Below are positions 1 through 9,872 of a DNA stretch of 12,151 bases, one piece after another (the stretch's first letter is position 1; each line of letters opens with the position of its first letter). Position numbers and translations under genes: made by a program. Source of the DNA: Pinguiococcus pyrenoidosus (Eukaryota; Sar; Pinguiophyceae; Pinguiochrysidales; Pinguiochrysidaceae). The notes beneath the pieces are model-generated. The model had not been told where the DNA came from. It was given only the letters and a program-made list of their open reading frames with translations, and did no database searches. The stretch covers positions 1-12,151 of the forward strand of contig JAAMXY010001569.1 of the NCBI GenBank assembly GCA_019677205.1, written 5' to 3'.

Positions 1-1
1 C

Positions 2-1186
2 GTCGAGTTTCCCCTGCCGGATGAGCAGGCCTGGGAGGAGAAGCAAAGACAAGGAGGGGAAAGGGGGGCCGTAGGCGATGACGGAGATGGTGGGGCCAAT
101 CGGCAGGCAAAGCAAGACCAGAACGACCCATCGACAGCGTCTTCAAGTGATAGAGAAAGAAGAGGAGAGAAAGAACAGGCGAAAGAGCAAGGAGGCCAGC
201 ACGAAGGGGAAGAAGTGAAGCAGCCGGCCAAGGGAGGAGTCGAGGGAGCCGTCGAGACTCCTCCCAAGATGGTATTCTTCGGTGTGGATGTTGGGAAGGG
301 CCAGCGACGAGTTGTGCAGTTCCACAGCTTGAAGCAGCGTCGATACCTCGGGCCCACGTCGATGGACCAGGAGCTGTCCCTTCTGATGGCGAACACGGCG
401 CAGATCAAGCCAGGCCGACCGGTGCTGGACCCTTTCGTTGGCACCGGCTCTGTCCTCGTGGCTTGCGCGCACTTCGGCGCGGTGTGCTTCGGCACCGACA
501 TTGACATCCGCGTGCTGCACGGCAAAGGCGCCAAGGACATCTACTCGAACTTCGAGCAGTACAGCCTGCCCCGTCCCGAGCTCGTGCGCAGCGACAATTC
601 GCGGTTCCACCATCATTTCCGGACGCTACCGGAGGGATTTTTTCAAGCGATCGTGACCGACCCACCGTACGGCATTCGAGCAGGAGCTCGGCAATCTGGC
701 TCTCGCAGTGGTCAGGCGAAGCCCGTGTCCGACGAGCAGAGGTCCCTGCACATCCCGCAGACCAAGCCATATCCCGTCGTCGACGTGATGTTCGATCTAC
801 TTGACATGGCCGCCAGGGCCCTGTGTCTGCAAGGACGCCTCGTCTACATCCTCCCCTGCGGATACGATTTTGAGGAGGCGATCCACCTCCCGCGGCATCC
901 GTGCCTGAGGAAGGTGGCATCGTGTGAGCAGAGCCTCACGCGAAAGCTGGCTCGGCGCATGGTCGTGATGGAGAAAACGGAGCCCTACGACCAGGCCAAG
1001 CGCGACGAGTATCGAGACCGCAGCTATCTCCCCGTCCAAGAGCCAGCCGAGCTGCCGTACAGTGACTTGCGGGACAAGCTGAAGAAGCCTCGGGGAGGAA
1101 AGCGAGAATCCGTGCTTTCGAGCGCTGGCAAGCGGCTTCTCAATACGGTCCCGGCGCACAGGAAGAAGGCCAAGGCCGATAAGTAG
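2..1186 (+). CDS. TRM11: tRNA (guanine-10-N2) methyltransferase TRM11, 5'-truncated
   Basis: This is the catalytic subunit that, with TRM112, makes N2-methylguanosine at position 10 of cytosolic tRNAs using S-adenosylmethionine. The frame is open from the left edge to TAG at 1184-1186 (394 visible codons), so the start and the N-terminal THUMP region lie outside the window. Visible evidence: a conserved block FHSLKQRRYLGPTSMD, a SAM-binding motif DPFVGTG (visible residues 143-149) followed by ACAHFGA and GTDID, and the N2-G methyltransferase catalytic motif DPPYG at 220-224 followed by IRAGAR, as in Trm11 rather than other DPPY enzymes. The C-terminal block HPCLRKVASCEQ then ARRMVVMEK also matches the family. 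Visible residues 1 to about 88 are a charged, Gln/Gly/Glu-rich low-complexity stretch between the THUMP side and the catalytic domain; this could be a lineage insert or an unspliced in-frame intron. GTG at 215 is not a real start. Its tail faces glutathione reductase 106 bp away. Confidence 0.92.
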   Translation, partial: VEFPLPDEQAWEEKQRQGGERGAVGDDGDGGANRQAKQDQNDPSTASSSDRERRGEKEQAKEQGGQHEGEEVKQPAKGGVEGAVETPPKMVFFGVDVGKGQRRVVQFHSLKQRRYLGPTSMDQELSLLMANTAQIKPGRPVLDPFVGTGSVLVACAHFGAVCFGTDIDIRVLHGKGAKDIYSNFEQYSLPRPELVRSDNSRFHHHFRTLPEGFFQAIVTDPPYGIRAGARQSGSRSGQAKPVSDEQRSLHIPQTKPYPVVDVMFDLLDMAARALCLQGRLVYILPCGYDFEEAIHLPRHPCLRKVASCEQSLTRKLARRMVVMEKTEPYDQAKRDEYRDRSYLPVQEPAELPYSDLRDKLKKPRGGKRESVLSSAGKRLLNTVPAHRKKAKADK

Positions 1187-1292
1187 AAATGTATTTGCAC
1201 GCCTAGCTATGCAGCAGGGACCTCCAAAACTACTACGGATGCGGCAGAACGATTGTGCAGCTCACAAAGGCTTTCTGCGCCGAGGGGAATCC
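1187..1292. other. convergent 3' gap between TRM11 and glutathione reductase
   Basis: This 106-bp gap separates two facing stop codons. I see no AATAAA hexamer on either strand and no further gene. The two 3' untranslated regions must be very short or must overlap as antisense transcripts. Confidence 0.6.
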
Positions 1293-2837
1293 CTACGCCT
1301 TCTGGGTCACCTTGGGCTCAGGGACTTTCTTGAGGCCCCAAGGGGGGAGCGTCACCAGCTCCTCAGCCGCCGTCGGATGGATGGCAACGCAGGCGTCGAG
1401 ATCCTTCTTGGTCGCGCCCATCTTCATCGCGACTCCGAAGCCCTGCAGCAGCTCGTCGGAGCCCATGCCAATGCAATGCAGGCCGACCACGCGCTCCTCC
1501 TCTCCCACACAAACCAGCTTGAGCGTTGACTTGGGCTTGTCGTTCGGAGCAATGTCGTAGGTGCCGTAGTACAGATTGACAAAATTGGAGGTGTAGACCC
1601 TGACGTTGTCGTCGCCGTACGCCTCGCGGGCCTCCTTTTCCGTCAGGCCAATGGTGCCGATCGGTGGGTGCGAAAAGATGACCGTCGGCACACTCTCATA
1701 GTCCGCCTTCGAGCCCTCGACCCCTCCGAACAGTCGATCACTCAAGCGCCGACCCGCGGCGATCGCCATCGGCGTGAGCTCGATCTTCCCCGCAGCATCT
1801 CCCAGCGCGTAGACTCCCTTGGCGGCGGTGTTTTGGAACTCGTCGACGACGATGTAGCCCTTCTTATCCATCTCGACGCCGGCCTTGTCCAGCTGCAGCG
1901 TGTCCGTAACGGGCACGCGTCCAACGGCCGAAAGGATGAAGTCGTAGCCGCCCTCCGACTTTCCGCTCTGGAACTTCATGGTGATCTTGCCCTTGTCGTC
2001 CTTCTCCAGCGCAACCAGCGGGTCGTCGCCGAGGCCGGTCTTCAGCTTGAGGCCCGTTCTTTCCATCTCTGCCATGAGGCGGTCGACGATGAACTCCTCG
2101 AACTTCCGCAGCGGCCTCGAGCCGCGCACGAAGAGCGAGGTATCCGAGCCGAGGCCGTTGAAGATCCCCGCCATCTCCACCGCGATGTACCCAGCGCCGA
2201 TTACGGCAACCTTGCCCGGCTGCTCCTCTAGGTCAAAGAAGTCATCAGAGGTCGACAGGAGCTCCTTCCCCGGAATGTCAAGCTCTGCCGGCTTGCCACC
2301 CACGGCGATGAGAATATTGGGAGCGCTGTAGACTTGGTCGCCGACGCGGACCTTGCCGTTGCCCTCGAGCTTGGCGTCACCCTCAATCACCGTGACGTCG
2401 CTGTTGTCCAGGTTGCGCTCGTAGATGCCGTTGAGGCGAAGGACGTACTTGTCGCGCCGGCGCTTGAGCTCCGCCCAGTCCAGCTTCGGATCCACGCCGC
2501 TGAAGCCGAACTCGTTGGCCTCGTGCATGAGTTCGTTGAGCGTCGCGGCGTTGTACATCACTTTCTTGGGCACACAGCCCACGTTCACGCAGGTGCCACC
2601 CATCCGAGCCCTCTCCACCACCGCCACGCGCGCGCCCCACTGCGCTGCGCGCCGAGCGCACGAGACACCGCCGCTGCCGCCGCCGATCACGAAGAAATCA
2701 AACGAGTTCTCCGCAGGAACCGCCTGCATACTGAGGCCGCAGCGGATCAGCGGGCTCACGTTCACCCTCCGAAGCCTCCTGGCGGCGTTGATCCGCAGAC
2801 TGGCGCCCATCTGGGCGGGAAACACGGCGGCAAACAT
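1293..2837 (-). CDS. GR: glutathione reductase, NADPH-dependent, probably organellar
   Basis: It reduces glutathione disulfide with NADPH through FAD and an active-site disulfide. The 514-aa product is family-sized plus a leader. In order: FAD Rossmann motif GGGSGG (52-57) followed by ARRAA, as in glutathione reductases; redox pair GGTCVNVGC (Cys83/Cys88); NADPH motif GAGYIAVE (214-221) with arginines R238 and R244 spaced as in NADPH-specific enzymes; FAD motif ALGDAAG; C-terminal HPTAAEE with catalytic His487/Glu492. These separate it from thioredoxin reductase and lipoamide dehydrogenase. The first in-frame ATG is at 2837; the frame is open further up but holds only GTG at 2846 before tandem TGA codons near 2930-2940. 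Residues 1-37 are rich in Arg, Ala and Ser with no acidic residue, which suggests a mitochondrial presequence; plastid or dual targeting is possible. It is head-to-head with the DHHC gene. Confidence 0.95.
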   Translation of the reverse strand: MFAAVFPAQMGASLRINAARRLRRVNVSPLIRCGLSMQAVPAENSFDFFVIGGGSGGVSCARRAAQWGARVAVVERARMGGTCVNVGCVPKKVMYNAATLNELMHEANEFGFSGVDPKLDWAELKRRRDKYVLRLNGIYERNLDNSDVTVIEGDAKLEGNGKVRVGDQVYSAPNILIAVGGKPAELDIPGKELLSTSDDFFDLEEQPGKVAVIGAGYIAVEMAGIFNGLGSDTSLFVRGSRPLRKFEEFIVDRLMAEMERTGLKLKTGLGDDPLVALEKDDKGKITMKFQSGKSEGGYDFILSAVGRVPVTDTLQLDKAGVEMDKKGYIVVDEFQNTAAKGVYALGDAAGKIELTPMAIAAGRRLSDRLFGGVEGSKADYESVPTVIFSHPPIGTIGLTEKEAREAYGDDNVRVYTSNFVNLYYGTYDIAPNDKPKSTLKLVCVGEEERVVGLHCIGMGSDELLQGFGVAMKMGATKKDLDACVAIHPTAAEELVTLPPWGLKKVPEPKVTQKA

Positions 2838-3416
2838 CGCCAGCACCTGCGAGTGCCCCGGTGAGCGCCACCGCGCCTTCAGGTCTCCCCCTTGTTTCCC
2901 TAGCTCTGCGCACCTGCGTACTTGCTTGCGAGTATCTCATCACTGCACGGCGGAGCGGGCGAAGTGGCGCGGAGGTCCGAGTGGCACCACGCGAGACGCC
3001 GAGGTGCGCCGAAGCTCGAAGAGAAGATGAGATGATGATGACTTGAAGGCTTCTGGAAAGAAAGACGTCAGTGCGTTTCGCGCCAGAAACGGCCGAATCT
3101 TGCGATCAGCTGACGAGTCTTGTTTTGAGCTTTTTCCGCGGGAATTCCAAAATGTTTGAAATGCGCTGAACAATGCGTCTTCAACGCCTACGTGCGCCAG
3201 ACGCCGCTCTCCACCGCACAGGCCGCTCAACGGACGCCGCGCAGGCCTCGACTGTCCAGAGCGTCCGTCTCGGCCTTGGGAGGCGCCAGCCGCCGGCGCA
3301 TCCCGTCGTTTGCTGCACGGGCCAGGATCCGCCTTCGTCTCTGTCCGCACGCGCGCGACCTAGGGGGCCTCCTGGCGTCCGTCCATTCCGGCGTCGTTGG
3401 CCCAGGAGTGCTTGCG
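2838..3416. promoter_or_regulatory. divergent promoter region, glutathione reductase / DHHC gene
   Basis: This spacer of about 580 bp separates two divergent ATGs and must hold both 5' untranslated regions and promoters. Seen in it: an E2F-like word TTTCGCGCC (3076-3084), a CRE-like GACGTCA just upstream of it (3064-3070), and a GATGATGATG run near 3033-3042. Out-of-frame ATGs occur on both sides: - strand ATG at 2940 (80-aa frame running into the reductase gene) and + strand ATGs at 3152 and 3173. Transcription probably starts inside these limits, or translation is attenuated. No TATA box is evident. The motif matches are short and unproven. Confidence 0.45.
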
Positions 3417-4802
3417 ATGCTACCTGACGCCGCGGACGGTGCAGAGGTGGGCGGGCTGGCTGCGGCGCTGGAGCGGGACAGCGCGGCCGAGGAAGTTCTG
3501 GAGCCGCGAGGGCGCTCGGGTCGGGGGCGGTTTACACGTCGCCACGCGGAGTATCTCAAAGTGAGCGAGCACGGGGATCTCTTGTTGCTGGCTGCCTTGC
3601 TGTGCTTCGTGCTGTATCTGGTGTGGCGCTCGGTGGCGCAGAGGGGCGGCAAGCGCAGGAGAGGTCACTTGCCCGTGAGCGGAAAAGGGGCCAAGCAGGT
3701 GTCGTGGCTGTCACGGGTGTTTTTCGTGCCGGTGATGCTCTGGAGAGCCCTGCCGGAGTTCGGCACCGACTACTCTTCCAGCGTGTGGCTCAATGTGGAG
3801 CCCTGCGGCATGATCTGCGCCATGGTCACGTGGATGCTGGTGTTTTTTGCGAGGCGGATCTTCACCGCGCACATCATCTACCCGTGGATGCAGTGGTCTC
3901 CGGCCGGCATTGCGCACGTTGTGCTCTTCCATATCATCGCCTTCTTGGCGCTCTCCAGTCACATGCGCACGATGCTCACGGACCCCGGGGCGGTGCCGGA
4001 GGACGCGATGCCCATCGCGGAGCCGCCGGACCCGGAGGCTGGCGCGAACGGCGAGCACCCGCGCCTCATCAAGAGATGCAAGCGGTGCTCCGGGAACTTC
4101 AAGCCGAAGCGGGCCCATCACTGCAGCATCTGCGGGAGGTGCATCGTGAAAATGGATCACCACTGCCCTTGGGTCAACAACTGCGTTGGCGTGGGGAACC
4201 ACAAGTTCTTCATCCTCTTCATCTCCTACATCTTTCTCATGAGCCTCTACTCGCTGGTCCTGGTCATCACAAAGCTTTTGACCTGCAGTGTGTCGCAGAA
4301 GAGCGACCACGCATGCAAGGACGACCCAAGTGGCTTGCTCTGGGTCATCATGCTGCTCATGGAGTCCATCCTTTTCGGGTCCTTCACGCTGTGCATGGTG
4401 TTTGACCAGTGGGAGGTCATCCAGACGGGCGCGACCCAGATAGATCGACTCAAGGGCGAGACTTTTGAATTGAGAAAAGACGTGAATGAGGTCTTCGGCG
4501 GACACGGCACCCACTTTGCTTGGCATTGGCTCTGTCCCGTCGAAGCGGCCTTCAAGAAGGCAATCTGGAGCGAGATCTTGGGCTACTGCACGCCTGCCAC
4601 CGCCATAGGAGAGATGTCTTACAACCACGTGATAGAAGGCAGGTCACCGAATGGCGTGGAAGAGACCGTCAAGGACGTCGAAGCCGGGCTAGGTAGAACG
4701 GGAGGCAAGGTCTCCGGGGAGAGTCACCCGACAGTCGTCGAGACCCAGAAGCAGGGCGAGTGGAGCGTGGAGACCGTCCTGGAGACCAAGTTCCCCGCAT
4801 GA
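3417..4802 (+). CDS. DHHC-type protein S-acyltransferase (ZDHHC3/7-like)
   Basis: It transfers palmitate from palmitoyl-CoA to cytosolic-face cysteines of proteins on secretory-pathway membranes. The 461-aa product has the complete zinc-binding cysteine-rich domain: Cys221, Cys224, His234-His235-Cys236, Cys239, Cys242, the catalytic Asp247-His-His-Cys250 and Cys256. A DPG motif (189-191) follows the third membrane segment. A TTxE-like site reads TQID (340-343), with Asp in place of Glu. The segment [16 protein letters not shown] after it resembles the C-terminal tail of ZDHHC3/7 enzymes. Apparent membrane segments lie near 54-70, 127-146, 163-182, 264-287 and 307-329, one more than the usual four. 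ATG 3417 is the first in-frame ATG after an in-frame TGA at 3126; the intervening 290 nt are open but have no ATG. Substrates cannot be inferred from the context. Confidence 0.93.
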   Translation: MLPDAADGAEVGGLAAALERDSAAEEVLEPRGRSGRGRFTRRHAEYLKVSEHGDLLLLAALLCFVLYLVWRSVAQRGGKRRRGHLPVSGKGAKQVSWLSRVFFVPVMLWRALPEFGTDYSSSVWLNVEPCGMICAMVTWMLVFFARRIFTAHIIYPWMQWSPAGIAHVVLFHIIAFLALSSHMRTMLTDPGAVPEDAMPIAEPPDPEAGANGEHPRLIKRCKRCSGNFKPKRAHHCSICGRCIVKMDHHCPWVNNCVGVGNHKFFILFISYIFLMSLYSLVLVITKLLTCSVSQKSDHACKDDPSGLLWVIMLLMESILFGSFTLCMVFDQWEVIQTGATQIDRLKGETFELRKDVNEVFGGHGTHFAWHWLCPVEAAFKKAIWSEILGYCTPATAIGEMSYNHVIEGRSPNGVEETVKDVEAGLGRTGGKVSGESHPTVVETQKQGEWSVETVLETKFPA

Positions 4803-5067
4803 AGCCCCCTCGGATGTACATTAAGAAATAAACCAGAGAATTTCCCTCACATGCACTCTTCTTCTTCGCAGCGGATAGCGGGTTGGGGGGAAAATCCTGC
4901 GCGTTTCCGACTGCTCCTCGGGAGTCGCTCGCAACTCCTCCGGGGAGAGGCCAAAGATCGAAACTGGATCCAAAGCCTTCGCTGACCCTTCCCACACCGC
5001 CTCTCTCCTCTTTCCTTCCAGCAGAACGACTCCTGCGCGCAACCCTGCTCCCACATTCCACACGGCA
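4803..5067 (+). promoter_or_regulatory. intergenic spacer, DHHC gene 3' end to SDR promoter
   Basis: This 265-bp spacer joins two genes in the same orientation. A canonical AATAAA lies at 4827-4832, 25 nt past the DHHC stop, and is a good candidate polyadenylation signal. The rest should hold the promoter and 5' untranslated region of the next gene: a pyrimidine-rich stretch runs at about 4985-5022 and the ATG is preceded by CACGGCA. No TATA box is visible. Confidence 0.5.
4827..4832 (+). terminator. candidate polyadenylation signal AATAAA of DHHC gene
   Basis: An exact AATAAA hexamer within AAGAAATAAACC lies 25 nt after the DHHC stop codon. It is the only canonical hexamer I see close downstream of a stop in the window. 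Confidence 0.5.
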
Positions 5068-6084
5068 ATGCCCCCCGCGGTGCTCGTGCTTGGTGGCGCC
5101 AGCTACTTGGCGCAGTTCCTGTTGCAGGAGCTGACGTCCCCGGCCGCCGAGCTCGAGGCCTGGGAAGTGCATTTCACGTTTCGCAACAGCGTCGTGGTGG
5201 TGCCACAGGCCACTGGACACCGCGTAGACTTGACGGACGCCGGGGCGGTGGCGTCCTTGCTTCGCAGCCTGAACCCCTCCGTGGTCGTGAACTGCGCCGC
5301 CATGACCTCCATCGGCGAATGCGAGAAAAACCCGCAGGAGGCGCTGCGTGCCAACGTCCTGACGGGCGTTTTCGAAGCCCTGAGGGACCAGGATGGCTCA
5401 GCGCTGCTGCTGCAGTTGTCCACCGATCAGGTGTACGATGGGACTGACGCGCCGTACGAGGAGACGAGCCTGGCCAACCCGGTGAACCACTATGGAAGGA
5501 CCAAGCTGCTCTGCGAGGACACCATTGCCAGCGAGGGCCTTCGGGCGGTCATCCTGCGGTCCAGCAACATTCTGGGACCGCCGGCACCCTATACGCAGCA
5601 GGGCAAGTTTCTTCAATGGCTGGACGGCGCCTTGGCGCAGGCGTCGGCTGGATTCCGGGAGGGAGCCCACGGGAACAAAGACGAGGCTCCGGTCCCCGAG
5701 AGAGTGACGCTGTGGGAGGATGAGTTCCGCAACTTCGTGTGGGTGACGGATATCTGTCACGTGGTCAAGACTGCCGTGCTCAAGGAAGCTGCTGGCGTAT
5801 CGACAGAGCTCAACCCGGCGGAAGGCATGCAGATATTCAACATGGGCGGTCCGCAGCGCCTCTCTCGCGTCGACGTGGGTAGGATCCTCTGCGAAGCGAG
5901 GGGCTATGCCCCAGACGCCATACAGCCTGTCTGCCGCTACGAGAATGGCGAGCAGAAGAATGCCGGGCCACGGAATCCGCAAGACATCAGCATGATATCG
6001 GACAAGCTTCTGCAGGCTTGCGGCGTCGAGGCCTTCACCACGCTGCAGGCTGGGCTTTCCAGTTCAGCTGACGCGCTCCGGTAG
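5068..6084 (+). CDS. RmlD/MAT2B-like extended short-chain dehydrogenase
   Basis: This 338-aa NAD(P)-binding protein belongs to the RmlD-substrate-binding family. That family includes bacterial dTDP-4-dehydrorhamnose reductase, animal MAT2B (regulatory subunit of methionine adenosyltransferase) and uncharacterised plant homologues. Visible: an N-terminal beta-alpha unit VLVLGGASYLAQ (5-16); VVVNCAAMTSIGECEKNP (72-89), the conserved AA(M/Y)T strand; active-site strand LSTDQVYDG (117-125) holding Ser118/Thr119/Asp120; and catalytic Tyr142-x3-Lys146 in HYGRTK. RSSNILGP (164-171) and the later NFVWVTDIC match the family. The cofactor glycine motif is altered (GGxSxxA in place of GGxGxxG), although the catalytic Tyr and Lys remain, so it may still be an enzyme. 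The ATG at 5068 begins directly before the first beta strand. Whether it acts on a nucleotide sugar or serves as a MAT2B-type subunit cannot be told from sequence. Confidence 0.85.
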   Translation: MPPAVLVLGGASYLAQFLLQELTSPAAELEAWEVHFTFRNSVVVVPQATGHRVDLTDAGAVASLLRSLNPSVVVNCAAMTSIGECEKNPQEALRANVLTGVFEALRDQDGSALLLQLSTDQVYDGTDAPYEETSLANPVNHYGRTKLLCEDTIASEGLRAVILRSSNILGPPAPYTQQGKFLQWLDGALAQASAGFREGAHGNKDEAPVPERVTLWEDEFRNFVWVTDICHVVKTAVLKEAAGVSTELNPAEGMQIFNMGGPQRLSRVDVGRILCEARGYAPDAIQPVCRYENGEQKNAGPRNPQDISMISDKLLQACGVEAFTTLQAGLSSSADALR

Positions 6085-6279
6085 GCCATCCCAAAGCTCC
6101 TTCTCCTTCCCAGTCTATCGTCCAAATGTAGTTGGCGACGCGCGACGCGCGACGCGGTGATGGGACCTTCCGGATCGGGGGAAGGCGCCGGGCAGCCCGG
6201 CTAGGGCGATGCAAGCATCCTATACGAGAAAGGCGCTTCTCTTCACGACTGGACATCCTACACGGCGCCGGCTGATGAC
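6085..6279. other. convergent 3' gap between SDR and porin genes
   Basis: This 195-bp gap between two facing stops holds three perfect 7-bp tandem copies of GCGACGC (6135-6155) and two neighbouring potential hairpins: CCTTCC/GGAAGG (6166-6185, 8-nt loop) and GCCGGG/CCCGGC (6187-6201, 3-nt loop). I see no AATAAA on either strand. Structured RNA could mark the 3' ends of one or both transcripts, but this is inference. Confidence 0.4.
6135..6155. repeat. GCGACGC x 3 tandem repeat
   Basis: Three exact head-to-tail copies of the 7-mer GCGACGC lie between the two convergent genes, followed by GG. It is too short to class further and is probably replication slippage in noncoding DNA. Confidence 0.8.
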
Positions 6280-7295
6280 CTACAAACTGATATCCAACTG
6301 CGCACCCCAGTGATGCTGGTCGTGGGCCAGCTTCATCAGGTTGACCTCGCCTGCAAACGTGAGCCGGACGTGATCGCTGACTTGCTGTTGGATGGCACCT
6401 GCCATCGTGCCTTTACTCTGCACTCTCCCAAAGATCGTCGTCCGCGGGTCGAGGGCACAGCTCACTCCTAGGCAGATACTCTGAATATGAGAGCTGATGC
6501 CCCAATCCGCTAGGGCGCCGACGCGATAGCCGTCCTTGGACTTCTCCAGCGCCACGCGGATCTTCTGGCAGTTCTCCATGGTCAGCGCGGTGGCACTCCA
6601 CGTGGGTGCTCGAAAGCCGCCGCCGAAACCGAAGCTCGTGAAAGTCGGCGTGCCTTCATGGTCGATCTGCGTGTTCAGCGTGGCGCCGGCGCCGGCGAAG
6701 AAGCCCGGTCGGTCCGAGCCGCCGGGCTGCTGGCCGAGGCAAAGATCCGCCCCAATGGTGGGGCCATTGACCACGTCCAGGTCCAGCTCCGTCGCGTATC
6801 TGGTCCCAGTGTACTGCATGCCGACCTTGCCTTTGGATTGCAAGGGTTTCCCGATCTCGTGGCGGCTGTCCTCCACCTGCAAAGTGAAGCGCAGCGCTTC
6901 GCTGCTTCGCAGCGAAGCGTCCACCCGAATACGCCCATCCGTCTGCACCTCGAGGCCGTCCAAGCTCACGCCGGTGACCTCATCGCCACTGCCCATGCCC
7001 AGGACGTTTTGGTCGGCCAACGACGTTCGAAGACGCGCGAGAAACGGCGCTTTGGAGCCGTCAGCTGACGACACCGCAGCCGATTCCGCGTCGTCCGCGC
7101 TGGGCACGTCGCACTGCGCTTGCCACGAGAAGCTGTCGGAGCTCTGTGCCTAGGAGCTCGTGAGTGAGATGCCAAACATCCGCGGCAGGCGACTTCTGCG
7201 GCGCGTCGGCGTACCGAGATCTTCACGGACTTCTTCAAAATGTACGCATCGTTCAGAAAGCCCTCCACACTGTTGCTGAAGTCCTGGAAAAACAT
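6280..7295 (-). CDS. VDAC: VDAC-type mitochondrial outer-membrane porin, two exons
   Basis: It is a beta-barrel channel for metabolites across the mitochondrial outer membrane. Exon 1 is 7295-7215 (27 codons) and exon 2 is 7143-6280 (287 codons plus TAG), giving 314 aa. Exon 2 has no ATG before residue 37 of its obvious frame and is closed upstream by TAG at 7152-7150, so an upstream exon is required. ATG 7295 begins MFFQDFSNSVEGFLNDAYIL then KKSVKIS, like the VDAC N-terminal helix leading into strand 1, and joins in phase 0 to SSDSFSWQAQ. Supporting blocks are ELDLDVVNGPTIGADLCLG, like the VDAC DFDIAGPSIRGALVLG region, a DHVRLTFAGEVNL strand, and a C-terminal beta-signal HWGAQLDI (polar-x-Gly-x-x-hydrophobic-x-hydrophobic). 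An acidic, Ala/Ser-rich stretch near residues 40-55 looks like a loop insert. TOM40, in the same Porin_3 fold, is the main alternative. The gene diverges from beta-tubulin. Confidence 0.78.
6895..6919. other. 11-bp perfect inverted repeat inside porin exon 2
   Basis: CGCTTCGCTGC, then TTC, then GCAGCGAAGCG form an 11-bp stem with a 3-nt loop. It lies wholly within coding sequence (DASLRSSEALR on the gene strand), so it could be a codon-usage accident or an mRNA hairpin. Confidence 0.7.
7144..7214 (-). other. intron in porin gene (71 nt, phase 0)
   Basis: The donor is ATCTCG|GTACGC at 7214 and the acceptor GGCACAG|AGCTCC at 7144. A CTCAC pair about 24-32 nt before the acceptor could be the branch point. 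The joined reading continues the first beta strands in phase 0. A second in-phase acceptor, GCGCAG|TGCGAC ending at 7114, would drop ten residues; I prefer the first because it keeps a VDAC-like strand 2. Confidence 0.65.
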
Positions 7296-9714
<2,419 letters not shown>

Positions 9715-9872
9715 GTCGCGCCGCGCGAGTTTCCGTTTCAATAGTTGTTAGGTAGTTCTAAGAGGGCTTGTCTTGGTTCTTATGGAGTCAGAATATAAAC
9801 ACAAATGACAAGCTAAGAGGAATACAATGGTTGAAGAATACTGGAATCTGTCTCATGAAGCTAAGCGCCTTG
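9715..9872. other. convergent 3' gap between beta-tubulin and YIF1
   Basis: This is a 158-bp AT-richer gap between facing stop codons. The only polyadenylation-like word for tubulin is the variant AATATA (9792-9797), 78 nt after its stop. No clear signal is seen for YIF1 on the other strand. Confidence 0.45.

Noticed and set aside
3076-3084. E2F-type cell-cycle control of several genes
   Set aside because: E2F-like words occur at 3076, 8082 and inside a coding region near 2815, but about one or two are expected by chance in this length, so no regulatory claim is made.
3156-3416. N-terminal extension of the DHHC protein
   Set aside because: The frame is open but has no ATG (it begins at TTG), is Arg-rich and has no conserved character, so it is treated as 5' untranslated sequence.
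3711-4628. 305-codon open frame antisense to the DHHC gene
   Set aside because: It lies wholly over a well-supported gene, has no recognisable domain and reflects the GC-rich coding strand.
7105-7107. GTG as the start of the porin
   Set aside because: Nuclear genes rarely start at GTG, and a phase-matched upstream exon supplies an ATG and the expected VDAC N-terminal helix.
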